Source: Candidatus Roizmanbacteria bacterium CG06_land_8_20_14_3_00_34_14 (lineage in GTDB: Bacteria > Patescibacteriota > Microgenomatia > UBA1406 > GWC2-37-13). From it: DNA of 7,604 bases. The position numbers were made by a program, and so were the translations under genes. The notes under the pieces are model-generated. The model made no database searches. It was not told the DNA's origin and worked only from the letters and a program-made list of their open reading frames with translations. How positions within the stretch are numbered: the stretch's first letter is position 1; every line of letters begins with the position of its first letter. The stretch is from the NCBI GenBank assembly GCA_002779665.1, contig PEVZ01000011.1, positions 1 to 7,604 on the forward strand, given 5' to 3'. Of this stretch, positions 1 through 5,721 are shown piece after piece.

Positions 1-1617
1 TTCCTTTCTTTTTCTCACAAAACTGATCCACTCTTCAACTACCTCAAAGATCAGCTTAAATGGAGCCTCGATGATGAAGTCAAAGATAAAGATAAAAAAA
101 TTTAATTTGGCAATTCCGGAGCTAAAAAATTTTCCTAAAGATAGCATCGGCATAAAGAAAAAGTCTCCAATTGGTGCCAAAATACTTGCTTTTTCCTCAA
201 GCCTCAACTCCTTGGTGACTTGACGAATCCGGTAGGAAAAGAATGAAACTACACTGACAAAAAATATAAAGATGACCTGACTGACTAAATTAAATCCTAA
301 ATTGCTTAAAAATTCATAAATAAGAGACAATGTTACTAAAAATGTTAAAGAATAAAAAACTGTAAAACCGAATATTAATAACGGTCTTTTGGGGCTAGAT
401 TTTTTTGGCATAAAAGCCACCCTGGTCTCAAATGACTTATCATCATCAATTATATCTATAATCCTTTGGTATATCTTTCTAGTATTTTCTTCACCTGGTA
501 CTTTAAAAAATCCTAAAATAGCAATCATCAATATTGGCGGAAAAACGCTGTTAATGATAATTGCGTTTCTATTAACTTCGCCGTACACATAAATTGAAAT
601 CGGCACCTCGAGTATTATGGCAAAAATCATTTTTGTAAGTAGTATGTATATAAAACTGCGAACGGCCAGAGTTCGAACTTGCACTCCTAACTGTTGATAT
701 TTATCTCGGCATGTCTGATCAATTTCTGTCCACAGTCGCTCTCGATTGGTAAGAATAGTCTGCACCTCATCTGGTTTATTTTTGATGAGAGCAAATAAAA
801 TTAAAAATGGCGGTAGTTGCTTGCGGGTAAATTTAGCTAAATTATCTACATATGGATTGGTTACCATATCATCTATCTTTTTAAAAATTGCCGGTAATTT
901 TGCCCCCAAATTCTGTAGTTCTTTTTCTGAATAATCATGGAGGGTCTTATAAAATGTTGTAAACAGACGATAGCGTAAATAAGAGCGGTCACTCTTGCCA
1001 AAAACTTTTTCAATGGCAACCAGGGAATAAGCATCTTTCTGATCTTCCTTTAAGCCTTCTATTTTTATTTTTCTTCTTAATATCTGGAAAATAAAAGAAG
1101 ATAAATTAGATTGAATAGTTGCTGATTCTGGCTGCAATGTTTCCTCAACTTCACAGGTTAAAAGATCCATTAAAAACTGATCAAGAAAAATTCTAATTTC
1201 GTTATCACGACCGACCACTAATTGACGGCGAAGAAGAACATATTTATTTATCAAATTTTGAATAACCACATTATCCTCAGCTCCTAGAACTCCATTATCA
1301 AAATAACGAGCCCAAAGAAGTTCACGAAGTAAATTTTCCGCTTCGCTATGACCGTCGGGATTTAAAGAAAAACGACGTCTCAAAATTCGCTCAATCGCGG
1401 CTCGGAGTATCAGGTGATCTTCTCTATACTCAACAGCGTTACGAACTCGTTCGTAAACAAGAGCAAAAAACGAAACTGTTTGAGAGACTGACAATGCTGA
1501 AATATCATCGGGGCGGACTCTTTTTTTTGCAGTTTTAAACGTGTCAAGCAAGGCCTGAGTAAATTTGGACAATACAATTATATTACTTTCGTTCTTCGTA
1601 GGCTGATCGTCTGGCAT
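1..1617 (-). CDS. Multi-pass membrane protein of unknown function, 3' end cut by window edge
   Basis: A minus-strand frame runs open from the ATG at 1617 to the window edge: 539 codons with no stop, so the C terminus lies outside. I do not recognise the family. The first ~320 residues look soluble and helix-rich, with many charged residues and an Arg-rich stretch (ERILRRRF). Hydrophobic segments follow at about 321-345, 352-372, 412-436 and 443-462, plus a hydrophobic/amphipathic C-terminal part at ~483-532 rich in Phe and Ile. That suggests a cytoplasmic helical domain joined to a membrane anchor of at least four helices. The start is the only in-frame ATG near the promoter at 1629-1657; there is no Shine-Dalgarno. 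It follows the mutase gene by 23 nt on the same strand but has its own strong promoter. It may be a lineage-specific CPR protein; no function is claimed. Confidence 0.85.
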   Translation of the reverse strand, partial: MPDDQPTKNESNIIVLSKFTQALLDTFKTAKKRVRPDDISALSVSQTVSFFALVYERVRNAVEYREDHLILRAAIERILRRRFSLNPDGHSEAENLLRELLWARYFDNGVLGAEDNVVIQNLINKYVLLRRQLVVGRDNEIRIFLDQFLMDLLTCEVEETLQPESATIQSNLSSFIFQILRRKIKIEGLKEDQKDAYSLVAIEKVFGKSDRSYLRYRLFTTFYKTLHDYSEKELQNLGAKLPAIFKKIDDMVTNPYVDNLAKFTRKQLPPFLILFALIKNKPDEVQTILTNRERLWTEIDQTCRDKYQQLGVQVRTLAVRSFIYILLTKMIFAIILEVPISIYVYGEVNRNAIIINSVFPPILMIAILGFFKVPGEENTRKIYQRIIDIIDDDKSFETRVAFMPKKSSPKRPLLIFGFTVFYSLTFLVTLSLIYEFLSNLGFNLVSQVIFIFFVSVVSFFSYRIRQVTKELRLEEKASILAPIGDFFFMPMLSLGKFFSSGIAKLNFFIFIFDFIIEAPFKLIFEVVEEWISFVRKRKE

Positions 1618-1628
1618 AGAATGGGTAT

Positions 1629-1657
1629 ATTATACGATTTTTAAGAAAGAGAGTCAA
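1629..1657 (-). promoter_or_regulatory. Sigma70-type promoter for the membrane protein gene
   Basis: On the minus strand TTGACT (1657-1652) is followed by exactly 17 nt and then a perfect TATAAT (1634-1629). The ATG at 1617 lies 11 nt beyond the -10, so the leader would be only about 4-5 nt. The -35 lies inside the last codons of the upstream mutase gene. A perfect 12-bp palindrome, GTCAACGTTGAC (1653-1664), overlaps the -35 and could be an operator, although it is also coding sequence. The promoter lets the membrane protein gene be transcribed independently of the gene 23 nt upstream. Confidence 0.7.
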
Positions 1658-3056
1658 CGTTGACGCCTGATTTAAAATCAACTTCTGAAATTGAGTGTAA
1701 TATTTTTGCTACCTGAGTTTTTAATTGGTCGTATTTTTCCTGAGTTTTACCTTCAAATTTTATTGTCAAATAAGGGCCATTTTGTGAGGCTCGGACAATC
1801 ATCATTTCGTCCTCCGTATCCATCCTCACTCCGTCGGACTCAACATATTTTGCTGTTGGATATAGCTTCTTTATTTCCCCACCAATCTTATCAGTGACGA
1901 CAGAAAACTTAATATTATCGGCGCAACCGACTTTGATTTCAGGGCTCGAAAAGTATTTTGGTAACTCAGAAATAACTTCCCTTAAGGACTTGTTAACTCG
2001 AGTAAGATAAGCTAATAATCTCAGTGATGCGATCGCTCCGTCATCATGTCCGTAAAAATTATCAACGAAGAAAAAATGACCTGACAATTCTCCGCCGAAA
2101 ATGGCTTTTTCTTCTCGCACCTTGGCTTTTATAAATGAATGGCCTGTTTTCCACATTATTCCAACTCCGCCATTTAATTTAATCACTTCATCGACCTGTT
2201 TAGAACATAAAACGTTAAAAATTACTTTTGACCCGGGAGCAAAATCTAAAACATCCTTGGAAAAAATCGAAACTAAAGTGTCATTCCAAATTAGATTTCC
2301 TTCATTGTCAACAACGCCCATGCGGTCTCCATCGGTGTCGTAAGAAAACCCGAGGTCGGCCTTTTCCTCAACAACCCTTTTTGCTAATCTTTCCTGAACT
2401 TCTCTCTCAGTTGGATCAGCAACACCAACTGGAAAGGTTGGATCTGGAGTTGTATTTTGTTCTATTACCTCACAGCCTACCGATCTAAGAATTTTTGGCA
2501 AAAACAATCCTGTCGTGGCAGCACAAGAATCAACAACAATCTTAAATTTTTTAATCGTTCCAATTCTCCTCAACAAGTCTTTTTGATAATCCGGAAAAAT
2601 ATCGTATTTAACATGTTCACCTAGTTTATCTAATTTGATGAATTGGCCGGATTTAACTAATTCTCGAAAGGCAACAATTTCCTCCGTCACCATTGTTTCG
2701 GAATAACCTGTCCCTAACTTAAAACCGTTATATTCTTTTGGATTATGAGAGGCTGTTATCATCACCATTCCACGGGTCCTAAAAAAGTATTGGGCAAAAT
2801 AGCAGATTTGGGAAAGAGTTATTCCAATATCAAGAACCTTAATTCCTGATTCAGTCAAGCCTTTGACAAATATATCTCTAAAACGTGGAGAGGATTCCCG
2901 TGAATCAAAACCGATGACACAATCATAAATTCGTCTTTGCAGTAAGTAAGTAGCGTACCCTTTGGCAAGAATTAAAACATTTTCATCATCTAAGTCCGTA
3001 CCAACTACACCACGTAAATCGTAACCACGAAAGACATGATCAGGAACTGTTTTCAT
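1641..3056 (-). CDS. manB: Phosphomannomutase/phosphoglucomutase (alpha-D-phosphohexomutase)
   Basis: This 471-residue protein has the full alpha-D-phosphohexomutase signature. It should interconvert hexose 6- and 1-phosphates (Man and/or Glc) in the cytoplasm, feeding nucleotide-sugar and cell-envelope glycan synthesis. Visible motifs in order are: N-terminal GYDLRG (11-16); the phosphoserine loop TASHNP (101-106, catalytic Ser103); the metal loop DTDGDR (240-245, Mg ligands Asp240, Asp242, Asp244); the specificity segment KTGHSFIK (303-310); the sugar-binding loop GGELSGH (321-327, Glu323, Ser325, His327); and the C-terminal phosphate-binding loop RASQNGP (422-428). That last loop departs from the usual R-A/P-S-N/G-T-x-P, with Gln-Asn in place of Asn-Thr. 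Length is normal. The Met start is preceded by a promoter six bases away. Mannose versus glucose specificity, and therefore the exact symbol, cannot be fixed from sequence; glucosamine mutase (GlmM) is less likely given the motifs. Confidence 0.93.
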   Translation of the reverse strand: MKTVPDHVFRGYDLRGVVGTDLDDENVLILAKGYATYLLQRRIYDCVIGFDSRESSPRFRDIFVKGLTESGIKVLDIGITLSQICYFAQYFFRTRGMVMITASHNPKEYNGFKLGTGYSETMVTEEIVAFRELVKSGQFIKLDKLGEHVKYDIFPDYQKDLLRRIGTIKKFKIVVDSCAATTGLFLPKILRSVGCEVIEQNTTPDPTFPVGVADPTEREVQERLAKRVVEEKADLGFSYDTDGDRMGVVDNEGNLIWNDTLVSIFSKDVLDFAPGSKVIFNVLCSKQVDEVIKLNGGVGIMWKTGHSFIKAKVREEKAIFGGELSGHFFFVDNFYGHDDGAIASLRLLAYLTRVNKSLREVISELPKYFSSPEIKVGCADNIKFSVVTDKIGGEIKKLYPTAKYVESDGVRMDTEDEMMIVRASQNGPYLTIKFEGKTQEKYDQLKTQVAKILHSISEVDFKSGVNVDSLS

Positions 3057-3062
3057 AATTCA

Positions 3063-3090
3063 ATTATATAAATTAAATATTAAATATCAA
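3063..3090 (-). promoter_or_regulatory. Promoter of the phosphohexomutase gene, leaderless type
   Basis: On the minus strand TTGATA (3090-3085), a 16-nt spacer and a perfect TATAAT (3068-3063) lead to the ATG at 3056 with only 6 nt (TGAATT) between. Transcription would start at or next to the A of the ATG, so the message is probably leaderless. No Shine-Dalgarno is present. The promoter lies between the mutase gene and the REP-like palindrome downstream of holA, so the mutase need not depend on holA transcription. Confidence 0.65.
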
Positions 3091-3103
3091 AATGCAAAAA
3101 TCA

Positions 3104-3146
3104 TGGATCCCCGTTTTCACGGGGATGACAAACACGTGTGAATCCA
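3104..3146. repeat. REP-like intergenic palindromic element
   Basis: The element is bounded by TGGAT (3104-3108) and ATCCA (3142-3146). Inside are a perfect 8-bp hairpin, ATCCCCGT/ACGGGGAT (3107-3114 with 3119-3126, loop TTTC), and the palindrome ACACGTGT (3132-3139). The TGGAT-CCCG-loop-CGGG-AT-GACA layout resembles the dispersed REP-like palindromes common between genes in many bacteria. It is clearly richer in G and C than its surroundings. It lies just past the holA stop and could also act as a weak minus-strand terminator, since TTTTTG follows the hairpin a few bases on. Only one copy is visible here, so its dispersed nature is inferred. Confidence 0.6.
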
Positions 3147-3156
3147 GACTAAATAT

Positions 3157-3849
3157 TCATTTTAAATAGTAACAAGCCAGTATATCCAGCGACTTTTTGA
3201 CTGTAAAAGGTGTTCCATTTGTCTTTGAATTGACATCAATCCTATGTAGACCTTGGTAAAAATTTATCAAGTTCTCCAATTTCCAATATTTGGCCTGATT
3301 TAATAATTTAGAAATCTGCCAGGACATTAATTTGGGAATTTTTTCACCCGTTTTTGTTATCAATATATTTCTCATATGACGGGCTAACATTATAAAAATA
3401 AAAATATCTTCTGTTGATTCTGACAAAGTATTTAATGTATCGATAAATGTCTTGAGATTACCTGGATAACATGAATCCAAAAGCTTAAAAATATTCTTGT
3501 CCGGTTTAAATTCTTTGATGATAATCCCCTTAATTGATTTTAAAACCCTTGAAGAAGTTTCTTCTTCCCAATCAAAAACATGGATTTCTTTTGAAGAAAT
3601 AATTGCTTGAATTTTTTTTCCGTTTCTTTCACTCATCTTTTTAAATATTTTTTTGTTCAAACTTTGAGTAAAATAGGCTCGTTTTGAAGTAAAAAGCGAG
3701 CTTTCCGAAGAGCCCGTTTCATCAAGATCTAAAACCTGATGATAATCAAGGTTAACAATTTCAAAATCCTTTTCCTTAAGTAGTCGTTGTTGGTCGGTTA
3801 AATACCGGCGTGATTCCACCGAATCCTCCCCACAGATAATTGTTAGCAT
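3157..3849 (-). CDS. holA: DNA polymerase III delta subunit-like protein (clamp loader), short form
   Basis: This 230-residue protein matches the pattern of the delta subunit, which opens the beta sliding clamp within the clamp loader at the replication fork. The N terminus (MLTIICGEDS, 1-10) is the usual beta-strand plus G-E-D start. The C-terminal half carries the delta-like helical collar: IFIMLARHMRNILI (151-164), a QISKLLNQAKYW helix (178-189), then a FYQGLHRIDVNSKTNG segment (197-212) and a final helix containing LDIL. Typical bacterial delta is around 330-340 residues, so this version is clearly shortened, mostly in the middle. No Walker A motif is present, as expected for delta. The start has TAAAAT six bases upstream and no Shine-Dalgarno. 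The stop is TGA. Assignment comes from motif layout only; a diverged hypothetical protein with a delta fold is the alternative. Confidence 0.68.
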   Translation of the reverse strand: MLTIICGEDSVESRRYLTDQQRLLKEKDFEIVNLDYHQVLDLDETGSSESSLFTSKRAYFTQSLNKKIFKKMSERNGKKIQAIISSKEIHVFDWEEETSSRVLKSIKGIIIKEFKPDKNIFKLLDSCYPGNLKTFIDTLNTLSESTEDIFIFIMLARHMRNILITKTGEKIPKLMSWQISKLLNQAKYWKLENLINFYQGLHRIDVNSKTNGTPFTVKKSLDILACYYLK

Positions 3850-3855
3850 TAATAT

Positions 3856-3883
3856 ATTTTAATCAATTTATCAAAATTATTAA
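3856..3883 (-). promoter_or_regulatory. Probable promoter of the holA-like gene
   Basis: A minus-strand TAAAAT (3861-3856) lies exactly 6 nt before the ATG at 3849. A weak -35, TTAATA (3883-3878), is 16 nt further up. The -10 to ATG spacing equals that of the mutase gene and the ruvC fragment, which is the main support; in such AT-rich DNA the hexamer alone would mean little. Confidence 0.4.
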
Positions 3884-3885
3884 AG

Positions 3886-3978
3886 ATTAAATATAAAAGG
3901 TTAAAGAATTATTAAACCACTAAATTTTAATTATTTTATGTTTAAGGTTTATTTAACATTTAACCTTTAAGATTTAAT
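3886..3978. repeat. Imperfect inverted repeat in the divergent holA/pfkB intergenic region
   Basis: The arm at 3886-3905 is complementary to 3959-3978 at 18 of 20 positions, including a continuous 10-bp core AAAGGTTAAA/TTTAACCTTT. The arms flank ~53 bp of AT-rich DNA between divergently transcribed genes. A related TTAAGG/CCTTTAA pair lies inside at about 3941-3970. It could be a shared operator or a degraded miniature inverted-repeat element. Low complexity weakens the case. Confidence 0.4.
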
Positions 3979-3984
3979 ATTTGT

Positions 3985-3990
3985 TATTAT
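3985..3990 (+). promoter_or_regulatory. -10 element of the PfkB kinase gene
   Basis: TATTAT lies exactly 6 nt (TAATTT) before the ATG at 3997, matching the spacing seen at other genes in the window and implying a leaderless transcript. I see no convincing -35 at 16-18 nt. No Shine-Dalgarno precedes the start. Confidence 0.4.
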
Positions 3991-3996
3991 TAATTT

Positions 3997-4899
3997 ATGT
4001 ACGATCTTATTAGTGTCGGTAATATAGCCATTGATCTTTACTATAAAGGAAATGCTTTAACAAATAAAGATGGACGATTTCAACTGGCGATTGGAGGGAA
4101 ATATCACGCAGATTATTTTCACGAAGATATTGGAGGAGGAGGTTGTAATGTAGCGGTAGGAGTGGCTAAACATGGATTGAAAACGGCCCTTTTTGCTCGT
4201 ATCGGAAACAATAATTTTAAGCAAACCATCCTTGAAAGACTTAAGCAAAAAAATGTTTCCATTGAATTTTGCCAGTTTGAGGAAAACTACAATATAGTTT
4301 CTTCAATCTTATTAACAGAAACAGGGGAAAGAACCATTATTAGTTATGACACTCCTGGTCACATGGTTAAGAAATTTTTTCTTCACGATCAATTAAAGAA
4401 TGCGAAAAATATTTACGTTTCTTCGCTCTCAAACGTGTCACTTGAAGATAAAATCGAAATAATTTCTTATCTTAAGGGCGATCAAACCATGACTTTTGTC
4501 AATCTGTCAATTACGGATTGTAAGCGTGAACCAGAAGCTCTTTATAAAATATTTGATAGTCTTGATGTTTTAATAATCAATGCTCACGAGTACTCTGAAT
4601 TAATTAAAAAACCTTACGAAGAAATTAATTTTCAAAATTTGGAACTAACACTCCCCTATCTCAAAAATAGAATTTTGATAATCACCGATGCCGAAAAAGG
4701 TAGCTACGGTTATTATAAAAATAAAAAATATTTTCAAAAAGCAGTAGAGCCTAAAAAAATTGTTGACACTACCGGTTGTGGCGACGCTTATACAGCCGGT
4801 TTTGTTGCTCAGTATTTAAAATCTAAAGACATAAAATTTTCAATGGAATCCGGAGCAAAATATGCAGCGGAAAAGTTAGAAAGGATTGGAGCTAATTAA
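3997..4899 (+). CDS. PfkB-family carbohydrate/nucleoside kinase
   Basis: This 300-residue protein is a ribokinase-like (PfkB) kinase, which moves the ATP gamma-phosphate to a sugar or nucleoside hydroxyl in the cytoplasm. The N-terminal strand MYDLISVGNIAIDLYY (1-16) is typical. The substrate-binding signature GGGGCNVAVGVAKHG is at 46-60, a TDAEKGSYGY strand-turn at 230-239, and the ATP/anion-hole signature DTTGCGDAYTAGF at 257-269 with catalytic base Asp263. Ala of the usual GAGD is replaced by Cys261, a tolerated change. Length is normal for the family. It stands alone on the plus strand, divergent from holA and convergent with ruvC, so context does not indicate the substrate. Ribokinase, fructokinase and adenosine/nucleoside kinase are all possible. 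The stop is TAA. Confidence 0.9.
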   Translation: MYDLISVGNIAIDLYYKGNALTNKDGRFQLAIGGKYHADYFHEDIGGGGCNVAVGVAKHGLKTALFARIGNNNFKQTILERLKQKNVSIEFCQFEENYNIVSSILLTETGERTIISYDTPGHMVKKFFLHDQLKNAKNIYVSSLSNVSLEDKIEIISYLKGDQTMTFVNLSITDCKREPEALYKIFDSLDVLIINAHEYSELIKKPYEEINFQNLELTLPYLKNRILIITDAEKGSYGYYKNKKYFQKAVEPKKIVDTTGCGDAYTAGFVAQYLKSKDIKFSMESGAKYAAEKLERIGAN

Positions 4900-4902
4900 A
4901 AT

Positions 4903-5004
4903 AATCCGACCAATAAATAATTTAATAATCAAATTATTTAATTATTTAATCATTCGCTTATTTGTTTTTTATTCATTGGTAGTATTTGTAGTATTGGTCG
5001 GATT
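4903..5004. repeat. 12-bp perfect inverted repeat between convergent genes
   Basis: AATCCGACCAAT (4903-4914) is the exact reverse complement of 4993-5004. The arms enclose the ~78-bp AT-rich gap between the ends of pfkB and ruvC. The right arm coincides with the diverged third unit and start of the fourth unit of the 9-bp tandem array at 4975-5010. The enclosed DNA also holds a 10-bp AT-only hairpin. It may be a bidirectional terminator/structure or the edges of a miniature element. Confidence 0.5.
4914..4940 (+). terminator. AT-only hairpin after the PfkB kinase gene
   Basis: TAAATAATTT (4914-4923) pairs perfectly with AAATTATTTA (4931-4940) around a 7-nt loop. It begins 15 nt past the kinase stop, and a six-T run follows ~21 nt later (about 4965-4970). 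With no G-C pairs the stem is weak and the T-run is too distant for a standard intrinsic terminator, so this is tentative. Confidence 0.25.
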
Positions 5005-5010
5005 GGTAGT
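4975..5010. repeat. Tandem array of four 9-bp units
   Basis: Consecutive 9-mers on the plus strand are ATTGGTAGT, ATTTGTAGT, ATTGGTCGG and ATTGGTAGT, the first and last identical. The array ends one base before the last base of the ruvC stop codon at 5012. It could be a slippage-prone short tandem repeat or a binding array. The plus-strand frame across it would encode a Leu/Val-rich run, but that is the repeat read as protein rather than a gene. Confidence 0.65.
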
Positions 5011-5011
5011 A

Positions 5012-5470
5012 TTATTGATTACGTTTCAGAATCTGATACGCCAACCCGCAGGCGACGGCATCGGCCTCATCATCTTGTTTAATATCGATATTTGTTGTTA
5101 GTTTGATCATCTTTTGCACCGCTAATTTATCAGCTTGACCATATCCTGTCACGATTTGTTTGATCTGGAGCGGAGTCAAGAATTCCACTTTAATATCATT
5201 TTGTGCAGCCAGTAACATGACGATTCCTTGGGCTTGAGCAACGCGAATAAATGTTTTTTGGTTTTTGAAAAATAATAGTTGTTCCAACACCATCACATCC
5301 GGCTTATATTGTTTCATAATTTCAACAAGTTTCAAATATATTTCGCGAAGCCTTATTTCCGTTTTTAATTTCTTTGATGTCTTTATAAGCGCGCTCGTTA
5401 CGTACTTTTTATCCTTAAAAATTGCATACCCCGTCCGCTCAATACCCGAGTCGATGGAAAAAATGATCAT
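5012..5470 (-). CDS. ruvC: Crossover junction endodeoxyribonuclease RuvC
   Basis: RuvC is the dimeric Mg2+-dependent resolvase that cuts Holliday junctions with RuvAB during recombinational repair. At 152 residues it is slightly shorter than the ~173 of E. coli. All four catalytic acids are visible: Asp7 in SIDSG (the common form is DPG), Glu63 in VLEQLLFF, and Asp134 and Asp137 in DDEADAVA, with the correct three-residue spacing. The family pattern K-Q-x-V-T-G-Y-G-Q-A-D-K is at 104-115. The ATG overlaps the stop of the DUF4325 gene as ATGA, so translation is probably coupled; no promoter or Shine-Dalgarno precedes it. A diverged copy of its first 52 nt lies 1087 bp upstream at 6506-6557, so the present 5' end is probably a replacement or a duplicate created when the two-gene cassette arrived. 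Confidence 0.95.
   Translation of the reverse strand: MIIFSIDSGIERTGYAIFKDKKYVTSALIKTSKKLKTEIRLREIYLKLVEIMKQYKPDVMVLEQLLFFKNQKTFIRVAQAQGIVMLLAAQNDIKVEFLTPLQIKQIVTGYGQADKLAVQKMIKLTTNIDIKQDDEADAVACGLAYQILKRNQ
5419..5470 (-). repeat. Cassette-side copy of the 52-bp ruvC 5' direct repeat
   Basis: These 52 nt (ruvC codons 1-17 plus one base) match 6506-6557 at 42 positions with no gaps, in the same orientation. Similarity starts exactly at the ATG on the upstream side and ends after ATTT on the other. Six of the ten differences fall in third codon positions and five codons differ synonymously, so the two copies appear to have diverged partly as coding sequence rather than being a recent duplication. 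Confidence 0.9.
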
Positions 5471-5721
5471 AATATTGCCAAAGTTGCTTTAACAGAAGGA
5501 TTATTTGTGTTAATCAAATCAACTTCTCTAAATTTTTGTTTTAAAGGTGTTAAAAATTCATCAGCCCATGATGGAGTTAATACTACAACTCCTTCAAAAT
5601 CAACAATTATTTTTTCGTTCGAATTAATCTCGTTCAAAGTTGGTTGAAAGGCCAACCATGCCTCTTTCCCGGCAGGTCGCGAAACTAAGATTATACCAAA
5701 TTTTTTTATATCTATTTTCAT
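5467..5721 (-). CDS. STAS-like DUF4325 family protein
   Basis: This 84-residue protein has the hallmark of the STAS-like DUF4325 family: a short beta start with a SRPAGKEAW segment (14-22), then VDFEGVVVLTPSWADEF (40-56), which matches the D-F-x-G-V ... S-x-A-D-E-F core. STAS domains are small cytoplasmic partners of GHKL ATPases, as in anti-anti-sigma factors (SpoIIAA) paired with SpoIIAB-type kinases; DUF4325 proteins are often encoded next to such ATPases. Here the upstream gene encodes exactly that kind of ATPase, overlapping by 4 nt (ATGA), and the downstream end overlaps ruvC by 4 nt. Its TGA stop is built from the ruvC ATGA. I cannot point to a phosphorylatable Ser with certainty; Ser51 in TPSWAD sits where STAS regulators usually carry theirs. 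Its own function is not established. Confidence 0.78.
   Translation of the reverse strand: MKIDIKKFGIILVSRPAGKEAWLAFQPTLNEINSNEKIIVDFEGVVVLTPSWADEFLTPLKQKFREVDLINTNNPSVKATLAIL

Noticed and set aside
389..934. Plus-strand frames of 67 and 62 codons at 389-592 and 746-934
   Set aside because: They lie wholly inside the long open minus-strand frame 1617-1, have no domain pattern and no supporting promoter.
1691..2488. Plus-strand frames of 68, 80 and 86 codons
   Set aside because: They are antisense shadows of the mutase gene, whose motifs are complete on the other strand.
4057..4248. Minus-strand frame of 63 codons
   Set aside because: It is antisense to the conserved N-terminal part of the PfkB kinase.
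4886..5101. Plus-strand 71-codon hydrophobic frame that could be taken for a small membrane protein
   Set aside because: It starts inside the kinase gene, runs through the tandem repeat and ends inside ruvC; its Leu/Val-rich stretch is the 9-bp repeat translated.
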